Assembly (NCBI RefSeq): GCF_040409805.1
Contig: NZ_CP099572.1
Coordinates: 1,116,001-1,180,000, forward strand
Direction: 5' to 3'
Length of the DNA: 64,000 bases
Source of the DNA: Polynucleobacter sp. MWH-UH23A
Lineage (GTDB): Bacteria > Pseudomonadota > Gammaproteobacteria > Burkholderiales > Burkholderiaceae
Part shown: in pieces, positions 36,368-46,722 of the stretch
Position numbering within the stretch: the stretch's first letter is position 1
Layout of the letters: every line of letters begins with the position of its first letter
Made by a program: the position numbers and the translations under genes
Notes under the pieces: model-generated
Database searches by the model: none
Seen by the model: the letters and a program-made list of their open reading frames with translations, nothing else
Told to the model about the DNA's origin: nothing

Positions 36368-36937
36368 TTACCCCTCTTTTACAGCGCATAGGCGTTGAAC
36401 CAGAGCTGGTTTAGGCTCACCCTGGTAAATATCCTCGTAGGCAAGGACTTTAAGGCCATGACGTTGGGATAACCCTAGCAATTCCCCTGTTTTTAGAAGG
36501 AAATTGGGGTTGGAAGGTTTCCCAAATTGCTCGTTTCCCTGGGCAAAGGTTTCGTAGATCAAAACCCCATGCTTCTCCAGCATTTCTGGCAAACGATCTA
36601 AGTGGGGTCTATAAAGGTAATTAGTCACCACAATGCCAGTAAATTTGTCACCCCCTAGCGGCCAAATTTCCTCTTCAAGATTTAGCTCTTTTGAGTATAT
36701 AAAGGGGTTTGCAGTTTTTTCAATCTCGCTAATGTTTTGGTCAACCGCCAATACTGAATAGCCCATTTCAGCCAGCAGAAAAGAATGGCGACCTCCTCCA
36801 CATGCGAGATCTAAAACAGTACCTGTTTTTGGAATCTGAGAAACAAAACGCCTCACCCATGGTGAAGCGTTGTCTACCGAAACATGAGCAATCGTCAAGG
36901 CATCCTCATTAGTCGTATGCCAGACCCATGGCTTCAC
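36368..36937 (-). CDS. SAM-dependent methyltransferase, TehB-like
   Basis: A 189-residue class I methyltransferase with motif I VLDLACGGGRHSFLLAEMGY and the acidic ribose-binding AVDQN. VTNYLYRP occurs where the catalytic region is expected, and a small C-terminal domain closes the fold. It begins with GTG and overlaps the end of trpS by 29 bases. The substrate is unknown; the TehB likeness is by general sequence pattern. Confidence 0.75.
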   Translation of the reverse strand: MKPWVWHTTNEDALTIAHVSVDNASPWVRRFVSQIPKTGTVLDLACGGGRHSFLLAEMGYSVLAVDQNISEIEKTANPFIYSKELNLEEEIWPLGGDKFTGIVVTNYLYRPHLDRLPEMLEKHGVLIYETFAQGNEQFGKPSNPNFLLKTGELLGLSQRHGLKVLAYEDIYQGEPKPALVQRLCAVKEG

Positions 36938-38111
36938 GCACCTCTCTCATAGTCTCTTGCGCAACCTTACGAGCTTTATCGCAACCATCGGCAATAATCG
37001 ATCTGAGTAGACTTGGGTCATCCAAATATTTCTGGGCACGCTCAAACATCGGCTGTTGTTCAGCCAGAATGGCATCAATCACTGGTTGCTTGCACTCCAA
37101 GCAGCCAATACCTGCAGACTTACATCCTTTGTCAACCCACTGCTTGGTTTCTTCATTCGAATAAACCGTGTGCAATTGCCATACCGGACAGCGAGCAGGA
37201 TCACCCACATCAGTCCTACGCACCCGTGCAGGATCAGTTGGCATAGTCCGAATCTTTTTAATCACATCTTCAGGTTGCTCGCGAACACTAATCGTATTGC
37301 TATAGGACTTAGACATTTTCTGACCGTCAATGCCTGGCATGCGGGATGCTGTTGTTAGGAGAGCCTGAGGTTCGGGAAGAATAATTTTGCGTGCGCCTTC
37401 CAAGAAGCCAAAAAGTCTTTCGCGATCGGCCATAGATAAACTTTGTGACTCTTGTAGCAATGCCTTTGCTTGCTCCAAAGCCTCTTCGTCGCCGCGCTCT
37501 TGAAACGCTACTCGCAACTCCAAGTACATCTTGGCTCGTTTGCTACCCAATTTCTTGGCAGCCTCTAGTGCCTTCTCCTCAAAACCAGGCTCGCGACCAT
37601 AGAGGTAATTAAAGCGACGAGCAACTTCACGAGTCATCTCTACGTGTGGAACTTGATCTTCGCCTACAGGCACATGTTGAGCCCGATAAATCAAAATATC
37701 TGCCGCCTGAAGCAAAGGGTAGCCCAAGAACCCATAGGTTTGCAGGTCTTTTTCCTTGAGCTTCTCAATTTGATCTTTATAGGTCGGCACACGCTCTAAC
37801 CAACCCAAAGGCGTGCCCATAGAGAGCAGCAAAAATAACTCTGCATGCTCAGGCACTTTGCTTTGAATAAACAGGGTGGCTTGATTTGGATCAACTCCAG
37901 CAGCCAGCCAATCAATCACCATATCCCAAACGGATTGCTCGATGACTTCAGGAGATTCGTAATGTGTAGTTAATGCATGCCAATCAGCGACAAAGAAAAA
38001 GCATGGGTACTCTGATTGCAATCGCACCCAGTTTTTTAATACTCCGTGGTAATGGCCAAGGTGCAAATTACCCGTAGGTCGCATGCCAGAGAGAACACGT
38101 TCAGCAAACAT
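36909..38111 (-). CDS. trpS: Tryptophanyl-tRNA synthetase
   Basis: A 400-residue class I synthetase. The HIGH-like motif is in RPTGNLHLGHYHG and the KMSKS motif in GQKMSKSYSN. It is about 60 residues longer than E. coli TrpS, mostly through an insert between those motifs (ALEAAKKLGSKRAKMYLELRV); C-terminal Cys residues (CKSAGIGCLECK) could bind zinc or an Fe-S cluster, as in some longer TrpS. It overlaps the methyltransferase gene by 29 bases and lies 30 bases after a PHP gene. Confidence 0.93.
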   Translation of the reverse strand: MFAERVLSGMRPTGNLHLGHYHGVLKNWVRLQSEYPCFFFVADWHALTTHYESPEVIEQSVWDMVIDWLAAGVDPNQATLFIQSKVPEHAELFLLLSMGTPLGWLERVPTYKDQIEKLKEKDLQTYGFLGYPLLQAADILIYRAQHVPVGEDQVPHVEMTREVARRFNYLYGREPGFEEKALEAAKKLGSKRAKMYLELRVAFQERGDEEALEQAKALLQESQSLSMADRERLFGFLEGARKIILPEPQALLTTASRMPGIDGQKMSKSYSNTISVREQPEDVIKKIRTMPTDPARVRRTDVGDPARCPVWQLHTVYSNEETKQWVDKGCKSAGIGCLECKQPVIDAILAEQQPMFERAQKYLDDPSLLRSIIADGCDKARKVAQETMREVREAMGLAYD

Positions 38112-38141
38112 TGTTTTTCTTTATCGTTAGTGTGAAATGAA

Positions 38142-38990
38142 TTAATGAAATACTGACCAAACAGGGGTCAGGTGATCTGGTAGGTGTGGCAAGGTACCCA
38201 GGTCAATATGACTTTCGCCTGGATCATGAAAATCAGATCCGCGAGAGGCTAAAAAGCCATACTTTTGTGCAATCTTTCCGTAAGTCGTATATTGGTCTGG
38301 ACTATGACTGCCCGTTATGACTTCGATACCAAGACCACCAATATCCCTAAAGTGCTCATATAGCTCGTTCATCTGCAGAGCATTTAGGTTATATCTACCA
38401 GGGTGAGCAATAACCGCCACACCACCAGCGGCTCTAATCCATGCCACAGCGTCATCCAGAGTCGCCCACTGATGCGGAACAAATCCTGGTTTATTTTCAA
38501 CCAAATAATTTTTAAACACCTCTTCCGTATCGCGACAGACACCCTGCTCTACTAAATATCTTGCAAAGTGTGTTCTAGAAATGAGTTCAGGATTTCCTGC
38601 AAAATGCAGAGCGCCCTCGTAAGCTCCCGGAATACCCGCCTTTGATAACTGCTCCGCCATCAGCTTTGCGCGGTCTCCACGTCCACCACGAGTACGACGC
38701 AAACCTTCGACAATGCCAAGATGATTGGCATCAATACCAAGGCCTACGATGTGAATGGTTTGTCCTGCCCAGGTAACTGAAATTTCAACGCCGGATACGT
38801 AATCGATATTGAGCGTTTTTGCAGCCTCACGAGCTCGTTGCTGACCACCCAACTCATCGTGATCAGTAAGCGCCCATAAATGAACGCCATTAGCTTTTGC
38901 GCGTTCAGCTAAGGCTTCAGGCGTTAGCGTGCCATCAGAGACCACAGAGTGGCAATGGAGATCGGCATTTAGGGTAGAAAAACTGCTCAT
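38142..38990 (-). CDS. PHP-domain phosphoesterase (RNase AM/YciV-like)
   Basis: A 282-residue protein with PHP metal-binding motifs: NADLHCHSVVSDG, LTDHDELGG, GVEISVTW, GGVAVIAHPGRY and SRGSDFHDPGE. YciV family members act as 5'-3' exoribonucleases or 3',5'-nucleotide bisphosphatases. The assignment to this family is firm. Clustered with zapE (9 bases apart) and trpS on the minus strand. Confidence 0.9.
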   Translation of the reverse strand: MSSFSTLNADLHCHSVVSDGTLTPEALAERAKANGVHLWALTDHDELGGQQRAREAAKTLNIDYVSGVEISVTWAGQTIHIVGLGIDANHLGIVEGLRRTRGGRGDRAKLMAEQLSKAGIPGAYEGALHFAGNPELISRTHFARYLVEQGVCRDTEEVFKNYLVENKPGFVPHQWATLDDAVAWIRAAGGVAVIAHPGRYNLNALQMNELYEHFRDIGGLGIEVITGSHSPDQYTTYGKIAQKYGFLASRGSDFHDPGESHIDLGTLPHLPDHLTPVWSVFH

Positions 38991-38999
38991 ACCCTTATT

Positions 39000-40103
39000 T
39001 TAGGTCAAGCTGGTATCGATGACACGGCGAGGCGCATCTAGATAGTCTCGGGACTGCATCTCAATCAAGCGGGAGACTGTTCTAGAGAATTCAGCTGTAA
39101 TTTGACCTTCTGTATACAAATCGGGCGCCGGCACATCAGCCGACATAATCAACTTGATTTTATGGTCATATAAAACATCAATTAACCAGATAAACCGGCG
39201 CGCCTCATTGGTCATTTTAGGGGGCATATAAGGTACCCCGGACAAGATGACCGTATGAAATTGATTGGCGATTTCTAAATAATCATTCTGGGAACGTGGA
39301 CCACAACAGAGCGTCTGGAAATCAAACCACACTACACCATCAGCCATGTGCAATGGTCTCAGTTCACGAGATTCAATATGTAAGACGGGGTTACGAGTCT
39401 CTTTTTGATTTCCAATTAGCATTTGAAACATCTGCCCAAGAGCTGCATGAGTTTGGGCATTCACTGGTGTGAGGTAAGCCTCTACTTGAGCCATCTGCAC
39501 ACGGCGATAATCATTACCAGCATCCACATTGAGAACATCAAGTTTTTCTTCTAGCAACTTAATTGCAGGAAGTAAACGATCTCGATGCAAACCATTGGGA
39601 TAGAGCTGATCAGGCCGATAATTAGAGGTCATCACAAACTGCACACGATCAGCAAATAATGCATTGAGCAAGCGATACAGAATCATCGCATCAGCAATAT
39701 CATTAATGTGAAACTCATCAAAGCAAATCAAGCGGTAGCGTTTGGCGATCCGCTTAGAAAGCTCATCCAAAGGATCCGACAGTCCCGAGAGTTCATGCAA
39801 CTCACGATGCACTTCTCTCATGAATTCATGAAAATGAATGCGAATCTTTTTTTCTAAAGGAGATGCAGCATAAAAACAGTCCATTAAGAAGGACTTGCCG
39901 CGCCCTACCCCACCCCAAAGATATAAACCCCTTGGTAGGGTTGGTTTAAATAATTTCTTTTTGAGATTGTTGCTGCGGATTTCTTTATAGGCAATCCACT
40001 CATCTTCGCATTTTTGTAAACGCTCAACAGCACGAAGCTGCGCGGGATCACTTTGATACCCGCGCGCTTTTAACTCCTGTTGGTAAAACTCAATGGTTTT
40101 CAA
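39000..40103 (-). CDS. zapE: Cell division ATPase ZapE (AFG1-like)
   Basis: A 367-residue AAA-type ATPase of the ZapE/AFG1 family that acts on the FtsZ ring. Walker A LWGGVGRGKSFLMD and Walker B RLICFDEFHINDIADAMI are typical, as is the Sensor-1-like FVMTSNYRP. The start is a TTG directly after the lpdA stop. The downstream gene is the PHP phosphoesterase 9 bases on. It is read with lpdA. Confidence 0.92.
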   Translation of the reverse strand: MKTIEFYQQELKARGYQSDPAQLRAVERLQKCEDEWIAYKEIRSNNLKKKLFKPTLPRGLYLWGGVGRGKSFLMDCFYAASPLEKKIRIHFHEFMREVHRELHELSGLSDPLDELSKRIAKRYRLICFDEFHINDIADAMILYRLLNALFADRVQFVMTSNYRPDQLYPNGLHRDRLLPAIKLLEEKLDVLNVDAGNDYRRVQMAQVEAYLTPVNAQTHAALGQMFQMLIGNQKETRNPVLHIESRELRPLHMADGVVWFDFQTLCCGPRSQNDYLEIANQFHTVILSGVPYMPPKMTNEARRFIWLIDVLYDHKIKLIMSADVPAPDLYTEGQITAEFSRTVSRLIEMQSRDYLDAPRRVIDTSLT

Positions 40104-41540
40104 TTACATATTGAGTGCACGTTGATCTGTCGCCAATGCTGCTTCGCGCACCACTTCCGACAAGCTTGGATGTGGATGACAGATACGTGCAATATCTTCA
40201 GCTGCTGCCTTGAACTCCATTGCAACTGCTGCTTCAGCAATTAAGTCTGAGGCATTTGGCCCAATAATGTGAACACCCAGAATTTCATCGGTTTTCGCAT
40301 CAGCCAATACTTTGACAAAACCATCGGAGCGGCCCATGCCCAAAGCACGACCGTTAGCCATGAATGGGAACTGACCAGCCTTGTATGCAACACCCGCTTC
40401 TTTAAGAGCCTGTTCTGTTTTGCCAACCCAAGCGATTTCTGGATCGGTATAAATTACCCAAGGAATACAGTTGTAATCGATGTGTGGTTTCTGTCCTGCA
40501 ATCACTTCTGCAGCCAAAACACCTTCATCCTCTGCTTTATGAGCCAACATCGGGCCACGAACTACGTCACCTACCGCATACACGCCAGGAGCCGCAGTTG
40601 CACAGGTATGATCGTCAATTGGAATAAAGCCACGCTCATCCACCTTGAGACCAATCTTGTCTAGGCCTAATTTATCGGTATTCGGTACGCGTCCAACAGA
40701 AACGATCAAGCGATCGCACTCCAACTTCGCAGCTTTACCAGCACTATCAGTGTAATTAACCACTACACCTTTTTTATCCGCTTTCACATCGCCAATCTTC
40801 ACACCCATATTGATGTTCAAGCCTTGCTTAGTGAAAAGCTTTTGCGCTTCTTTAGCAATGCTGACATCGCAAGCAGCTAAGAATGAAGGCAATGCTTCAA
40901 GCACTGTAACTTCAGAGCCCAAACGACGCCAAACGGAGCCAAGCTCAAGACCAATCACTCCCGCACCAATCACGCCTAACTTCTTAGGCACAGAATCAAA
41001 CTTCAATGCGCCTTCGTTATCGCAAATCAACACGTTATCTACCGGCAAACCTGGTAAATGACGCGCTTTAGATCCAGTTGCAATGATGACGTTCTTCGCA
41101 GTAACGGTTTCTTTATCTTTGCCATCAATCTTGACTTGATATCCGTCACCGCCCTTGCCCTCAAATGAAGCATGGCCTTTTAACAAAGTAATTTTGTTTT
41201 TACGGAATAAGAACTGAATGCCGCCAGTCATTTTGGTGACGATGTCATCTTTGCGTTGAACCATCTTTTTGGAATCAATGCTGACAGAGCCAACCTTAAT
41301 ACCATGGTCTGCTGCGTGATGACCAATCTTCTCGAACTCTTCAGATGAGGCTAATAAAGCTTTAGAAGGAATACAGCCAACATTCAAGCATGTGCCGCCC
41401 AAACGTGGCTCACCTTTTGGATCATCATAGGCATTGGATTCAGCGCACGCAACCTTGAAACCCAATTGCGCTGCACGAATTGCGGCGATGTAGCCACCAG
41501 GGCCACCGCCGATTACGAGTACATCAAAAGCTTGACTCAT
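40104..41540 (-). CDS. lpdA: Dihydrolipoamide dehydrogenase (E3)
   Basis: A 478-residue flavoenzyme that reoxidises lipoyl groups. FAD motif [19 protein letters not shown] at the N-terminus, the redox Cys pair [16 protein letters not shown] site [20 protein letters not shown], and the C-terminal catalytic His in HPHPSLSE. It is third in the odhA-odhB-odhL set, 12 bases after odhB, so serving 2-oxoglutarate dehydrogenase; it may also serve pyruvate dehydrogenase. Confidence 0.96.
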   Translation of the reverse strand: MSQAFDVLVIGGGPGGYIAAIRAAQLGFKVACAESNAYDDPKGEPRLGGTCLNVGCIPSKALLASSEEFEKIGHHAADHGIKVGSVSIDSKKMVQRKDDIVTKMTGGIQFLFRKNKITLLKGHASFEGKGGDGYQVKIDGKDKETVTAKNVIIATGSKARHLPGLPVDNVLICDNEGALKFDSVPKKLGVIGAGVIGLELGSVWRRLGSEVTVLEALPSFLAACDVSIAKEAQKLFTKQGLNINMGVKIGDVKADKKGVVVNYTDSAGKAAKLECDRLIVSVGRVPNTDKLGLDKIGLKVDERGFIPIDDHTCATAAPGVYAVGDVVRGPMLAHKAEDEGVLAAEVIAGQKPHIDYNCIPWVIYTDPEIAWVGKTEQALKEAGVAYKAGQFPFMANGRALGMGRSDGFVKVLADAKTDEILGVHIIGPNASDLIAEAAVAMEFKAAAEDIARICHPHPSLSEVVREAALATDQRALNM

Positions 41541-41552
41541 GATCTTCCCTTC

Positions 41553-42755
41553 TTACAAATCAAGGAGGAGACGTGAAGGATCTTCTAATGCATCCTTCAT
41601 AGCAACCAAGCCAAGCACTGCTTCGCGACCATCAATAATGCGGTGGTCATAAGACAAGGCGAGATAGTTGATTGGACGAACAACCACTTGTCCATTCTCA
41701 ACTACTGCACGATCCTTAGTCGCATGGATACCCAAAATTGCAGACTGTGGAGGATTAATAATTGGGGTTGAGAGCATAGAGCCGAACACACCGCCGTTAG
41801 AAATAGAGAATGTACCGCCGGTCAACTCTTCAATCGATAGCTTACCTTCGCGTGCTTTAACACCAAATTCAGCAATCTTCTTCTCAATATCAGCCAAGTT
41901 CATCTGATCAACATCACGCAAAATTGGCACTACCAGGCCGCGTGGTGAGCTAACAGCGATACCAATATCAAAGTAGCCGTGATAAACGATATCGTTTCCA
42001 TCAACAGATGCGTTCAACAATGGGAACTTCTTCAGGGCATGGGTTGCTGCCTTAACAAAGAAAGACATAAAGCCGAGCTTTACGCCATGGGTTTTCTCAA
42101 ACTGATCTTTGTATTTATTGCGCAATGCAATCACTGGCCCCATATTGACTTCATTGAATGTCGTCAAAATTGCGTTGTTCGCTTGTGACTCCAACAAACG
42201 TTCTGCAATACGAGCGCGCAAGCGGCTCATTGGCACACGCTCTTCAGGACGATCGCCTGTTGGAATTGGTGCGCTTGGCAATGCGGCTGACTTAGCACCA
42301 CCAGCAGAGGCATTTAATGCATCGCCTTTAGTGATACGGCCATCGCGACCAGAACCAGCTACCTGACTTGCATCCACATTCTTTTCAGCAAGAATTTTTG
42401 CTGCTGAGGGTGAAGCAGCTGCGCCAGTAGCTTTAGTTGGAGCTGCTGCTTTTGCTGGTGCTGCCGCAGGAGCGGGAGCAGGCGCCGCAGCAGCTGGTGC
42501 AGCTGCTGCAACAGCAGTGCTATCGATCTTCGCGATTAACTGATCAGCCACTACAGTACCGCCATCAGCAACAACGATTTCTGTTAATACGCCAGCAGAT
42601 GGAGCTGGCACCTCGAGAACCACTTTATCTGTTTCGATTTCAATCAAAATCTCATCTTGACCGACTGCATCACCAACCTTCTTCTTCCATTGCAACAATG
42701 TTGCTTCAGCAACTGACTCGGAGAGTTGTGGAACTTTAACTTCGAAAATAGCCAT
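41553..42755 (-). CDS. sucB: Dihydrolipoamide succinyltransferase (E2 of 2-oxoglutarate dehydrogenase)
   Basis: A 400-residue E2. Lipoyl domain ([17 protein letters not shown], with lipoyl Lys), a flexible Ala/Pro linker of about 35 residues near 85-120, the E3/E1-binding domain with [21 protein letters not shown], and the catalytic domain ending [16 protein letters not shown] (catalytic His). One lipoyl domain is standard for SucB/OdhB. The Ala/Pro linker causes long open frames on the other strand, which are not genes. Confidence 0.96.
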   Translation of the reverse strand: MAIFEVKVPQLSESVAEATLLQWKKKVGDAVGQDEILIEIETDKVVLEVPAPSAGVLTEIVVADGGTVVADQLIAKIDSTAVAAAAPAAAAPAPAPAAAPAKAAAPTKATGAAASPSAAKILAEKNVDASQVAGSGRDGRITKGDALNASAGGAKSAALPSAPIPTGDRPEERVPMSRLRARIAERLLESQANNAILTTFNEVNMGPVIALRNKYKDQFEKTHGVKLGFMSFFVKAATHALKKFPLLNASVDGNDIVYHGYFDIGIAVSSPRGLVVPILRDVDQMNLADIEKKIAEFGVKAREGKLSIEELTGGTFSISNGGVFGSMLSTPIINPPQSAILGIHATKDRAVVENGQVVVRPINYLALSYDHRIIDGREAVLGLVAMKDALEDPSRLLLDL

Positions 42756-42803
42756 GATTAATCCTGTTTATCTATATGTGTATGAGTATTGGTTTGCGAT
42801 TGA

Positions 42804-45659
42804 TTATTTAGTAATCACATAACCCTTTAATTTGGCAAATGCCGCGTTGAGAAGAGATTTCTGCTGCTCTTGGTGCAAATGGGCATATCCACAAGCAGGA
42901 GAAGCAGATGCGGGACGTCCTGCATATGCCAACTTCATACCATCAGACATGTTTTCCAAAATGTTGTGCTGAACAAAGAACCACGCACCTTGGTTTTGTG
43001 GCTCATCTTGACACCAAACAACCTCTTCCAGCTTTGGATACTTCTTCAACTCTGAGGCTAAAGCCTTGTGCGGGAATGGATACAACTGCTCAACACGAAT
43101 GATTGCAACATCAGTCGCTTTCTTTTCAGTGCGCTGCTTCACTAAGTCGTAATAGACTTTTCCAGAACAAGCAATCAAACGGGTCACTTGCTTAGCGTCG
43201 ATTGTTTCATCACGCTCGCCAATAACAGTTTGAAAACCACCCTTAGTAAATTCTGAAAGCGGTGAAGCAGCATCTTTGTTGCGCAACAATGATTTTGGCG
43301 TAAACAAAATAAGTGGCTTGCGGAACTGGCGAATCATTTGACGACGCAGCACATGGAAAATTTGTGATGCGGTCGTCGGCTGAATAACCTGCATATTGGT
43401 ATCAGCACATAATTGCATGAAACGTTCCAAACGCGCAGATGAGTGCTCAGGGCCCTGACCTTCGTAACCGTGCGGCAACATCATGACCAAGCCATTTGCA
43501 CGGCCCCACTTCACTTCGCCTGAGGCGATGAACTGGTCAATCACCACCTGTGCGCCATTTGCGAAGTCGCCAAACTGAGCTTCCCAAATGGTTAAGGTAT
43601 TTGGCTCTGCCGCTGCATATCCATATTCAAAACCAAGAACCGCTTCTTCAGAAAGAATGGAATCAATCACAACAAATGGTGCCTGGTCTTTAGTTACATG
43701 CTGCAAGGCTACATACGTCCCGGTATCCCACTTTTCGCGATTTTGATCATGAAGAACTGCATGGCGGTGGGTAAATGTACCGCGACCACTGTCCTCGCCC
43801 GATAGACGAATTGGATAGCCGCTCGCAACCAGAGAGGCGAAAGCCATATGCTCGCCCATACCCCAGTCGATATTCGCCTCACCGCGACCCATCGCAGCAC
43901 GATCGTTGTAAACCTTCGCTACCAATGGGTGCGCTTTGAAACCTTCTGGAATCGTAGAAATCTTTTCCGCCAAGCGCTTCCACTCTGTTAATGGAATGGA
44001 GGTATCGGCCTCATCAGTCCACTTCTTGTTTAAGAATGGAGACCAATCTACCGCAAACTTACCTTTGAAATTACTCAGTACCGGATCGGAGGTTTGCTTA
44101 CCTGCATCCATTGCGGCGCGGTACTCTTTAACCATCAAGTCACCAGTGCCGGCGGGCAATACACCTTGAGTTTCTAACTTGTCGGCATATAACTTACGAG
44201 TACCAGGGTGGGCTGCAATGATTTTGTACATCAAAGGCTGAGTCATTGCAGGCGTATCTTGCTCGTTATGACCCAACTTACGGAAACAGATGATATCGAT
44301 TGCGACATCTTTATGGAACTTGGTGCGGAACTCTACTGCCAGCTTCGTTGCAAGAACTACCGCCTCAGGATCATCACCATTCACATGAAGAACTGGGGCA
44401 TCGACCACCTTCATGATGTCGGTGCAGTACAAGCTCGAACGCAAGTCACGCGGATCAGATGTCGTAAAACCAATCTGGTTGTTAATCACGATATGAACCG
44501 TGCCACCAGTGGAGTAGCCGCGAACCTCGGACATTGCCAAAGTTTCTTGCATCACGCCCTGACCCGCAATCGCAGCATCGCCGTGTACTAAAACTGGCAT
44601 CACTTGCTCGCCTAACATATCACCACGTCGCTCCATACGCGCACGTGCTGAACCCTCAACGACTGGATTAACAATCTCAAGGTGCGATGGATTAAATGCA
44701 AGTGATAAATGAACAGGGCCGCCTGGAGTAGATATATCGCTTGAGAAACCTTGGTGATACTTCACGTCACCGGCAGGCAATGTCTCAGGACCTTTGTGCT
44801 CAAATTCGGCAAATAAGTCTTTAGGCATCTTGCCCAAGGTGTTCACTAATACGTTCAGACGACCACGGTGCGCCATACCAATAACGATTTCTTGTACGCC
44901 TTTGCTACCAGCATCACGAATGAGCTCGTCCATGCAGGCAATAAAGCTTTCACCCCCCTCTAGAGAGAAGCGCTTTTGACCGACATACTTAGCCTGCAGA
45001 TAACGCTCCAGACCCTCTGCTGCTGTGAGGCGATCCAAGATTTGACGCTTCTCCTCTACATTGAAACTTGCAGTAGAGCGAATCGATTCCAACTTTTCTT
45101 GCCACCACTTCTTAATTTTCTGATCAGCAATAAACATGAACTCGGCGCCAATCGTGCCGCAGTAAGTCTCGCGTAATGCCTGTAGCAAATCACGCAAGGT
45201 CATTTCTGACTTACCAAAGAATGTATTACTTGTGTTGAAGACGATATCCATATCGCCATCAGTAAAGCCATAGAAAGCAGGATCCAATTCAGGGATATCC
45301 TGACGCTCAGTCCGCTTTAATGGATCAAGATTGGCCCAGCGATTGCCAACGTTTCGATACGCTGCAATTAATTGCTGGACCGCAACGCGCTTACGTCCCA
45401 ACTCGGAATCAGCTGAATCCGAAATCGTTCTAATCGGACCTTGTTTAGCGCGCTCAGCAAATGAGGCAACAATTGGTCCGTGAGCAATATCAGTTCGCGA
45501 TGAACCATCGACTGCTGGAACTTGTTTCACGTTATCGAAATAGTCACGCCAATGATCCTCAACGGAAGCAGGGTCGTGCAAATAAGATTCGTAGAGCTCC
45601 TCTACGTAGGGGGCGTTTCCGCCGAAGAGATAGGATTTATCTCTTTGGTCCTGCATCAT
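42804..45659 (-). CDS. sucA: 2-oxoglutarate dehydrogenase E1
   Basis: A 951-residue thiamine enzyme, the first of the complex, decarboxylating 2-oxoglutarate to give succinyl-E2. I chose the ATG at 45659 as it has GGTGAG a few bases upstream (an in-frame GTG is 3 codons earlier). The N-terminal region SYLFGGNAPYVEELYESYL is typical, and then GMAHRGRLNVLVNTLGK, GDAAIAGQGVMQE (ThDP), and SSARLERFMQL in the C-terminal half. It leads the operon, with sucB 48 bases and lpdA behind. Confidence 0.96.
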   Translation of the reverse strand: MMQDQRDKSYLFGGNAPYVEELYESYLHDPASVEDHWRDYFDNVKQVPAVDGSSRTDIAHGPIVASFAERAKQGPIRTISDSADSELGRKRVAVQQLIAAYRNVGNRWANLDPLKRTERQDIPELDPAFYGFTDGDMDIVFNTSNTFFGKSEMTLRDLLQALRETYCGTIGAEFMFIADQKIKKWWQEKLESIRSTASFNVEEKRQILDRLTAAEGLERYLQAKYVGQKRFSLEGGESFIACMDELIRDAGSKGVQEIVIGMAHRGRLNVLVNTLGKMPKDLFAEFEHKGPETLPAGDVKYHQGFSSDISTPGGPVHLSLAFNPSHLEIVNPVVEGSARARMERRGDMLGEQVMPVLVHGDAAIAGQGVMQETLAMSEVRGYSTGGTVHIVINNQIGFTTSDPRDLRSSLYCTDIMKVVDAPVLHVNGDDPEAVVLATKLAVEFRTKFHKDVAIDIICFRKLGHNEQDTPAMTQPLMYKIIAAHPGTRKLYADKLETQGVLPAGTGDLMVKEYRAAMDAGKQTSDPVLSNFKGKFAVDWSPFLNKKWTDEADTSIPLTEWKRLAEKISTIPEGFKAHPLVAKVYNDRAAMGRGEANIDWGMGEHMAFASLVASGYPIRLSGEDSGRGTFTHRHAVLHDQNREKWDTGTYVALQHVTKDQAPFVVIDSILSEEAVLGFEYGYAAAEPNTLTIWEAQFGDFANGAQVVIDQFIASGEVKWGRANGLVMMLPHGYEGQGPEHSSARLERFMQLCADTNMQVIQPTTASQIFHVLRRQMIRQFRKPLILFTPKSLLRNKDAASPLSEFTKGGFQTVIGERDETIDAKQVTRLIACSGKVYYDLVKQRTEKKATDVAIIRVEQLYPFPHKALASELKKYPKLEEVVWCQDEPQNQGAWFFVQHNILENMSDGMKLAYAGRPASASPACGYAHLHQEQQKSLLNAAFAKLKGYVITK

Positions 45660-45963
45660 GATGCTCACCTTTCATCGGGTTTCCCGAATAAAAACTGTGG
45701 TTATAACCATCCGTTACACGGCTGTACCGCTTCACGAATTGATCTGTGCAAATACTGGTACTACGACAGTAATTTAACACGAGTGACCATAGGCACATAA
45801 AGGGCTTTCCCTGATTTCAGGGGATTTGGGGGTATATCCCTATAAATAACAGAAACTGAATAAGAAATTTCCTACTGCTCTTTCAATATATACGGACAGA
45901 TTCCAACGAAATTCGTTTTTATTCTCTAAATCTTCAAATGAATTAATGAAATCAAGGGAGAAT
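45660..45963. other. Intergenic region between odhA and the HTH regulator gene (divergent)
   Basis: About 300 bases with no convincing gene. It must hold promoters in both directions. The only element I can name is the GGGAG ribosome site at 45955-45959. A GC-rich patch with the near-palindromic stretches CCCTGATTTCAGGGG and GGGTATATCCC occurs around 45807-45840 and may be an operator or hairpin. Confidence 0.4.
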
Positions 45964-46662
45964 ATGAAAGCAATTACGCCAGAAATGGAATATCTAAGCA
46001 CTAGACAAAGCGCCAAAGTTTTACAAGTTTCTCTGGGAACAGTGCAAAAAATGGTGGAATTAGGTGAATTAATCGCCTGGAAAACCCGTGGCGGACATCG
46101 ACGCATTTTGGCAAGCTCCTTAGAGCAGCAATTACAAAGGCGTAAACGGGCTATGCGCCAAAAAAGTACCCAAAATTGTGTTGCCATGGGAATCTTTCGC
46201 CGCAGCGAAAATAGCATAGCGCTTTTAGAGGCTATTGGCGATTGGCAACTCAAAGTAGAAATGGAGGTTGCGGTAGATAGTCTAGAAGGCCTAATGAAGG
46301 CAGTATCAATTGCCCCCGATCTCATCTATTTAGATGCACTAATTCCGCCTGTAGAGCAGGTACATCTGATTCATTATTTGAGCAAAAACAAAGACACACA
46401 GCGTATTCCTATACTAGTAGATGAAGGTTTTATTAAACTTCATCCAGGAGTCGTTACCCTAGCGGATGAAAACGCTGGAACTAGATCGAGCATCCCAGAG
46501 GCACTCAAAGAGGAGCTGGAGAATGGCTTAATCGAACTCAATCCATTGATTATTGGCTACCCAGCCACTGACCCGGAAATGGATGCGGCACTTAACCCCG
46601 ATAACCGGCATGAACTACTCGAGCCCCTGTTTTTAGAAGCACTATCGAGAAAGTGCTTTTAA
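45964..46662 (+). CDS. Excisionase-type HTH protein with degenerate receiver-like domain
   Basis: I chose the ATG at 45964 (232 residues) as GGGAG lies just upstream. Residues 11-48 are an excisionase/MerR-like helix-turn-helix: LSTRQSAKVLQVSLGTVQKMVELGE, then the wing AWKTRGGHRRI. The part from about 68 to 170 looks like a receiver fold: PDLIYLDALIP with D124 where the phospho-Asp sits, but the acidic pair at the first strand and the Thr and Lys of an active receiver are not seen. It ends with an unassigned 70-residue tail. Regulator role is likely; its targets are unknown. It ends at a bidirectional terminator. Confidence 0.75.
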   Translation: MKAITPEMEYLSTRQSAKVLQVSLGTVQKMVELGELIAWKTRGGHRRILASSLEQQLQRRKRAMRQKSTQNCVAMGIFRRSENSIALLEAIGDWQLKVEMEVAVDSLEGLMKAVSIAPDLIYLDALIPPVEQVHLIHYLSKNKDTQRIPILVDEGFIKLHPGVVTLADENAGTRSSIPEALKEELENGLIELNPLIIGYPATDPEMDAALNPDNRHELLEPLFLEALSRKCF

Positions 46663-46672
46663 GGGAAGCAAC

Positions 46673-46699
46673 AAAAAGGCCACATTTGTGGCCTTTTTT
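46673..46699. terminator. Bidirectional terminator between HTH regulator and H-NS-like gene
   Basis: Stem GGCCACA / TGTGGCC around two T bases, with an A-run before and T-run after. Confidence 0.92.
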
Positions 46700-46722
46700 A
46701 ATAACTCAATTAAATCAAATAG

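Noticed and set aside
42437..42739. Long open frame opposite sucB rich in Leu and Gln
   Set aside because: It is the antisense shadow of the Ala/Pro linker and lipoyl domain of sucB; the composition is that of a reversed GC-biased repeat and it has no ribosome site.
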